Positions 60,374 through 64,000 of a stretch of 64,000 nt of DNA are shown in pieces. The stretch comes from Candidatus Fermentibacterota bacterium (lineage in GTDB: Bacteria > Fermentibacterota > Fermentibacteria > Fermentibacterales > Fermentibacteraceae): assembly GCA_002748705.1 (NCBI GenBank), contig PDSZ01000018.1, positions 103,611 through 167,610 on the forward strand, read 5' to 3'. Made by a program: the position numbers and the translations under genes. The notes below the pieces were generated by a model. It was not told the origin of the DNA, made no database searches, and saw only the letters and a program-made list of their open reading frames with translations. Within the stretch, counting starts at the first letter, position 1, and every line of letters starts with the position of its first letter.

Positions 60374-62673
60374 TAAAAGAAGGTGATATCCCCGAGATTA
60401 TTCCTGTACATGTGTTCCAGGAGGGAATACTCCTTCCGTACAGTATGCTTCCCATAACAGTCACTGATCCTGAAATGATTGATATGATCGATTATTCAGT
60501 CAGTCGTTCCAAGATCATCGGTGTCATTTCAGTTTCACCGTCAGGTGAAAGATACAGAGTGGGTACAGCAGCAGGAATTCTGAAGATGTACCGTTTTCCG
60601 GGAAATGTTGTCAGACTGACACTGAAGGGTTTCTACAGGTTCAGAATACTTGAGGACATGGATATTGAAGGTATTCCATGTGCCAGAGTTGAGAAGCTGG
60701 AAACTGTTTATCCAGATGACAGTGAGCAGATAGAGGTCTGGCGCCGATCCATTGAGATACAGATGCGAAAGGTGCTTGAACTCATGCCCGGCATTCCAGA
60801 TGAACTGCAGCTGATGAACCTGATGAGCGATCCTGAGAAGCTGAGCTTTCTGGCGGCAGGAGGTCTGGATGCTCCGGTTCCAAGAAAGCAGCAGCTCCTT
60901 GAGCAGGATGACATAATCAAAAGGTTCAGGCTTCTCAGAGCCATGATGAATTTTGAGATACAAAAGCTCAAACTCAGGGAGCATATTGAGGGTCAGGTTC
61001 GTATGGAGATGGAGCAGGACCAGAAAGAATACTACCTGAAAGAGCAGATGAAGGTTATTCAGAAGGAACTTGGCTCCTCGCAGGTTAATCCGGATGTTGC
61101 GGAACTCTCAGAAAAACTTGATCACAAGAAGCTTACCGAAGCAGCAAGAGAATCTGCCTTTGAAGAGTTGAAAAGGCTTTCCAGGCTTCACCCGGGTTCC
61201 CCTGAGGCGGGAGTGGCACGAACTTACATAGAGTGGATACTTCAGCTTCCCTGGATTGAGTCCACAGAAGACAGGCTGGATATAACTGAAGCTGCCCGTA
61301 TACTGAATCAGGATCACTATGATCTGAAAGATGTGAAGGAGCGGGTGCTGGAGTTCCTTGCGGTCAGGAAGCTCAACCCTGAAGGAAAAGCGCCGGTTAT
61401 CTGCTTTGTGGGACCTCCAGGTGTAGGTAAGACAAGCATGGGAAAATCTATCGCCAGAGCCCTTGGCAGAAAGTTTGTAAGACTTAGTCTTGGAGGGGTT
61501 CATGACGAGGCTGAAATAAGAGGACACCGGAAAACCTACATCGGAGCCATGCCTGGACGGATAATTCAGGGGCTCAAGGAAGCCGGCACATGCAATCCGG
61601 TCTTCATGCTTGATGAGATAGACAAGATTGGAAGGGATTTCAGAGGAGATCCCACATCAGCCCTGCTGGAGGTCCTTGATCCGGAACAGAACTTCTCTTT
61701 CAGAGACAACTATCTCAACACTCCGTTTGATCTCAGTTCCGTCAAGTTCATCACCACAGCCAACACCCTTGATACCATTCCAGGTCCCCTCAGGGACAGA
61801 ATGGAGATAATCAGGATTCCCGGATACACCGAGGATGACAAGGTTGAGATTGCAAAACGATACCTGGTTAAAAGACAGGTGGAACGAACAGGGCTTACAG
61901 GCAGAACTATAAGGTTCAGAGAGAGCGGTATTCGAAGCATCATAAAAAGATACACCAGAGAGGCCGGTGTAAGGGAACTGGAACGGAAAATAGGTTCTAT
62001 TTGCAGAAAGCAGGCGGTTAAAGTTGCTGCAGGTTCTGTTAATCTTGTTACCGTTACTGAAAAAAATGTTCCGGTTTTTCTCGGTTCCTGGAAGTTTACA
62101 AGAGAATCCCGTCTCTCTGAACCGGCAGTAGGGGTCTCAACAGGTCTCGCGTGGACTGCTGTTGGAGGCGAAATTCTAATGATAGAAACCCTTTTGCTGC
62201 CCGGGTCGGGAAAACTTATTCTGACCGGTCAGCTAGGGAATGTTATGAAGGAATCTGCGCAGGCTGCACTGAGCTGGATCAAGTCCTGCAGAAGCGAAGA
62301 AGCCTCTGAAGTGTCAAAACACGACATTCATCTTCATGTTCCCGCAGGTGCCACACCCAAGGACGGTCCATCTGCAGGAGTGGCGATTACTGCATCTATT
62401 CTCAGCGCCCTGAGCGGTAAGCCTGTTGTGAACACAACTGCTGTGACAGGCGAGATAACCCTTCGTGGAACAGTTCTTCCTGTGGGAGGTATCAAGGAAA
62501 AGGTTTTGGGAGCCCTCTCTGCCGGTATTGATAAGGTTCTTCTTCCAGAGGAAAACATTAGAGACCTTGAAGATGTGCCGGAAGAGCAGAGAAACTCCCT
62601 TTTATTCGTTGCGATCTCCACTGTGGAACAGGCAATGGAGCACCTTATTGTCAAAGGAGATACGGCACAATGA
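60370..62673 (+). CDS. lon: ATP-dependent protease Lon
   Basis: 767 residues, typical LonA. N-terminal substrate domain (IIPVHVFQEGILLPYSMLPI), AAA+ core with GPPGVGKTSMGKSIA (Walker A), FMLDEIDKIGRDF (Walker B) and sensor regions. The Ser-Lys protease domain has the catalytic Ser in KDGPSAGVAI and Lys in PVGGIKEKVLGA. Degrades misfolded and regulatory proteins. ATG overlaps the Hsp20 stop. Confidence 0.97.
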   Translation: MIKEGDIPEIIPVHVFQEGILLPYSMLPITVTDPEMIDMIDYSVSRSKIIGVISVSPSGERYRVGTAAGILKMYRFPGNVVRLTLKGFYRFRILEDMDIEGIPCARVEKLETVYPDDSEQIEVWRRSIEIQMRKVLELMPGIPDELQLMNLMSDPEKLSFLAAGGLDAPVPRKQQLLEQDDIIKRFRLLRAMMNFEIQKLKLREHIEGQVRMEMEQDQKEYYLKEQMKVIQKELGSSQVNPDVAELSEKLDHKKLTEAARESAFEELKRLSRLHPGSPEAGVARTYIEWILQLPWIESTEDRLDITEAARILNQDHYDLKDVKERVLEFLAVRKLNPEGKAPVICFVGPPGVGKTSMGKSIARALGRKFVRLSLGGVHDEAEIRGHRKTYIGAMPGRIIQGLKEAGTCNPVFMLDEIDKIGRDFRGDPTSALLEVLDPEQNFSFRDNYLNTPFDLSSVKFITTANTLDTIPGPLRDRMEIIRIPGYTEDDKVEIAKRYLVKRQVERTGLTGRTIRFRESGIRSIIKRYTREAGVRELERKIGSICRKQAVKVAAGSVNLVTVTEKNVPVFLGSWKFTRESRLSEPAVGVSTGLAWTAVGGEILMIETLLLPGSGKLILTGQLGNVMKESAQAALSWIKSCRSEEASEVSKHDIHLHVPAGATPKDGPSAGVAITASILSALSGKPVVNTTAVTGEITLRGTVLPVGGIKEKVLGALSAGIDKVLLPEENIRDLEDVPEEQRNSLLFVAISTVEQAMEHLIVKGDTAQ

Positions 62674-63380
62674 ACCGGACCCTGATTCTCTTCCTGCTCT
62701 GCATACTGTTTATCGGAGGCTGTTTCAAAGGGACCGGTGATGTTCTGGTGCTTGCAGACGGCACCCTTTTTGAAGGGGTCCTTCAGGAGATATCAGACGG
62801 CCAGATAATCTTTAAGGATAAAAGCATTACGGTTGAAGGTTCAGGAAGGGTCTGGCTTATGGACGGCAGTACCCTTGAGGGAACTGTTTCTCTCTCTGAA
62901 GGCAGGGTTACAGCTGGAACGGGAGATGCTTCTGCTGATTCGGTTCTTGTAATACTTTGGGGAGATACTCCGGTGACAGGCAGCAGCTGGGATGTTCAGG
63001 CAGGAGAAGGCTGGTTGGATACTGAAATGGAAATTTCCTCAGGGGATATGATTTCTCTTTCCGGAACCGGTACAATCCTTACAGAAACCGGACTATCGGA
63101 GCCGGAAGGTCAAAAGGAGTTCTCCTCCTCCACTTCTCTCTTCTCAGGGGCAACTTCAGGACAGCTTGTTTTTAAGGTTGGAGAGAACGGAACTCCAGTT
63201 GCTGCAGGAGCCCTGTGGACAGGAGAGGCGGCAGAAAGCGGTTCTCTAATGCTGGGAATTAATGTGCCATTGGGTGAAAACGGAAGATCTGAAGGGTGCT
63301 ACACAGTTCATGTCACTTCAGGTCCAGGGGGCAGAAACAGTGAAACAACAGCCTTTTATCCTGCTTCATCTCCTCTGTGA
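62670..63380 (+). CDS. hypothetical lipoprotein
   Basis: 236 residues, ATG overlapping the lon stop. Lipobox IGGC (Cys about 18), then short beta repeats of the type DVLVLADGTLFEGVLQEISDGQIIFKDKSITV and VWLMDGSTLEGTVSLSEG. The C-terminal half (SWDVQAGEGWLDTEMEISSGDMISLSGTGTI...LVFKVGEN) resembles the PA-IL/LecA-like carbohydrate-binding pattern (W-D-T plus G-D-x-I-x-x-x-A/S-x-G), but this is tentative. Function unknown. Confidence 0.72.
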   Translation: MNRTLILFLLCILFIGGCFKGTGDVLVLADGTLFEGVLQEISDGQIIFKDKSITVEGSGRVWLMDGSTLEGTVSLSEGRVTAGTGDASADSVLVILWGDTPVTGSSWDVQAGEGWLDTEMEISSGDMISLSGTGTILTETGLSEPEGQKEFSSSTSLFSGATSGQLVFKVGENGTPVAAGALWTGEAAESGSLMLGINVPLGENGRSEGCYTVHVTSGPGGRNSETTAFYPASSPL

Positions 63381-63384
63381 CTTA

Positions 63385-63414
63385 TTGACTTTCCCCTGGC
63401 CTTGAGTTTAGAAT
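63385..63414 (+). promoter_or_regulatory. promoter of the LysM-protein gene
   Basis: TTGACT (63385-63390), 18-nt spacer, TAGAAT (63409-63414), 55 nt before the GTG start. A second TTGACA at 63443-63448 lies too close to the start to serve it. Confidence 0.45.
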
Positions 63415-63468
63415 TTATGAAGTTATGATATTGGTATATTCATTGACACTTGATTTGGAGGTTATCTT

Positions 63469-64000
63469 GTGAAGAATCTACTGTTTGTACCTGTACTCAT
63501 TCTTGCTGCTTCAGCAGTTGCAGGTGAGTATGTTGTCGGCTACGGTGATACCCTGTGGGATATCTCCAACTGGTTCTACGGTACTCCGGAGAAATGGGAA
63601 GATATCCTTCAGGCCAACCCTGAGCTTGAAGGCGTTGAGTACCTTGTTCCAGGAATGCGCCTTTATATACCTGAATACGGCAGTTCAGCTGCCTCTGCGC
63701 ATTCAAGCATACCTGAAGGTGCCGTCGTTATTCGTTCCAGCGAGTCGATTCTTTCAAGGCTTCAGCAGGAAAGCTCAGGTTTTATCAGCTACACTCCGCT
63801 GAACAGCATCGGATACATCATTGCCACAAATGCTGAGGAAGAAGGTGTTTACCGCAGACTTACCGCTCTTCCGGGAGATATGGTAGAGATAGATGCAGGC
63901 TCCCTTGAAGGTGTTGAAGAAGGCCAGATCTTTCATCTTGTAAGGGAGGGCGAGGAAGTAACCGATCCGGAAAGCGGCAGAAGGGGAACCATATACAGAA
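63469..64000 (+). CDS. secreted LysM-domain protein (3' end outside window)
   Basis: GTG 63469 is preceded by TTGGAGG (7-nt spacing). The frame stays open to the window end (177 codons). Signal peptide (KNLLFVPVLILAASAVAG), then a LysM domain (EYVVGYGDTLWDISNWFYGTPEKWEDILQANPELEGVEYLVPGMRLYIP), which binds peptidoglycan GlcNAc units. Beyond it lies a beta-rich region (GAVVIRSSESILSRL; GYIIATNAEEEGVYRRLTALPGDMVEIDAGSLEGVEEGQIFHLVREG) of unassigned type, resembling the C-terminal parts of LysM proteins associated with surface or flagellar structures. Confidence 0.87.
   Translation, partial: MKNLLFVPVLILAASAVAGEYVVGYGDTLWDISNWFYGTPEKWEDILQANPELEGVEYLVPGMRLYIPEYGSSAASAHSSIPEGAVVIRSSESILSRLQQESSGFISYTPLNSIGYIIATNAEEEGVYRRLTALPGDMVEIDAGSLEGVEEGQIFHLVREGEEVTDPESGRRGTIYR

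Noticed and set aside
1..64000. tRNA, rRNA, CRISPR, insertion sequences, phage genes
   Set aside because: No cloverleaf, rRNA-like, regularly spaced repeat, transposase or integrase sequence noticed on either strand by eye; a covariance-model scan was not possible.

Overview
The window looks like the chromosome of an uncultured, probably anaerobic, Gram-negative bacterium of the wider FCB assemblage. The gene style resembles lineages such as Fermentibacterota/Aegiribacteria, but that placement is an inference. The signs are many predicted outer-membrane beta-barrels and lipoproteins, a gingipain-like (C25) protease, Asp-box and FlgD/type-IX-like C-terminal sorting domains, TPR and PEGA proteins, a 2-oxoacid:ferredoxin oxidoreductase operon and a rubrerythrin. 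Genes are tightly packed and mostly on the + strand. Stops and starts overlap constantly (ATGA, TGATG, GTGA, TTGA), so most genes sit in long translationally coupled operons. I saw no rRNA, tRNA, CRISPR array or insertion sequence.

Layout: 1-4.4 kb holds the end of a TatD/radical-SAM fusion, rsmA, a beta-barrel, a lipoprotein and a tRNA-methyltransferase-like gene. 4.5-7.6 kb is an envelope-sugar operon (PHP phosphatase, RmlD-like reductase, GmhA, flippase-like membrane protein). 7.6-8.4 kb has an FmdB zinc ribbon convergent with a lipoprotein gene, with a strong terminator between them. 8.6-18.8 kb is a long run of secreted and outer-membrane proteins (sugar-binding lipoprotein, OB-fold protein, PorV-like barrel, helix-hairpin-helix barrel, 5'-nucleotidase, FAD oxidoreductase, DUF2085). 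19-23.2 kb carries a cyclic-2,3-diphosphoglycerate-synthetase-like GTPase behind a structured leader, then korDABC. 23.8-27 kb has an OmpA-type protein, a rubrerythrin and an unknown Cys-rich protein. 27.2-32.4 kb has the gingipain-like protease gene, broken by one in-frame TAG, and a secreted partner. 32.8-44.1 kb is a peptidoglycan, secretion and nucleoside-salvage block. 47.8-57.7 kb includes secA, YtxH, a PanE-like reductase, a secreted Asp-box protein, a TPR protein and recG. 57.8-64 kb has a TPR-PEGA-TonB protein, Hsp20, Lon, a lipoprotein and a truncated LysM protein.

The most interesting region is 44.1-47.8 kb on the - strand. A compact operon encodes a PqqD-like recognition protein, two radical SAM/SPASM enzymes, a small HPr-kinase-like P-loop protein, a short Ser/His-type signal-peptidase-like protein, and last an 88-residue Ser/Gly/Asn-rich peptide with three Cys spaced 13 and 12 residues apart. 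This is the gene content of a ribosomally made, radical-SAM-modified peptide (RiPP) pathway. The last ORF is the candidate precursor. By gene content it resembles the SynChlorMet-type cassette as I remember it, but the precursor, kinase-like and peptidase-like members suggest a variant worth study.

A second theme is unusual translation signals. One gene has an in-frame amber codon after its signal peptide. Another has a stop codon exactly where the second codon of a signal peptide would be expected. Two or three genes have no ATG/GTG/TTG that fits their conserved N-terminus but do have a well-placed CTG. TAG and TAA are both ordinary stops in this window, so genome-wide stop recoding is not the explanation.
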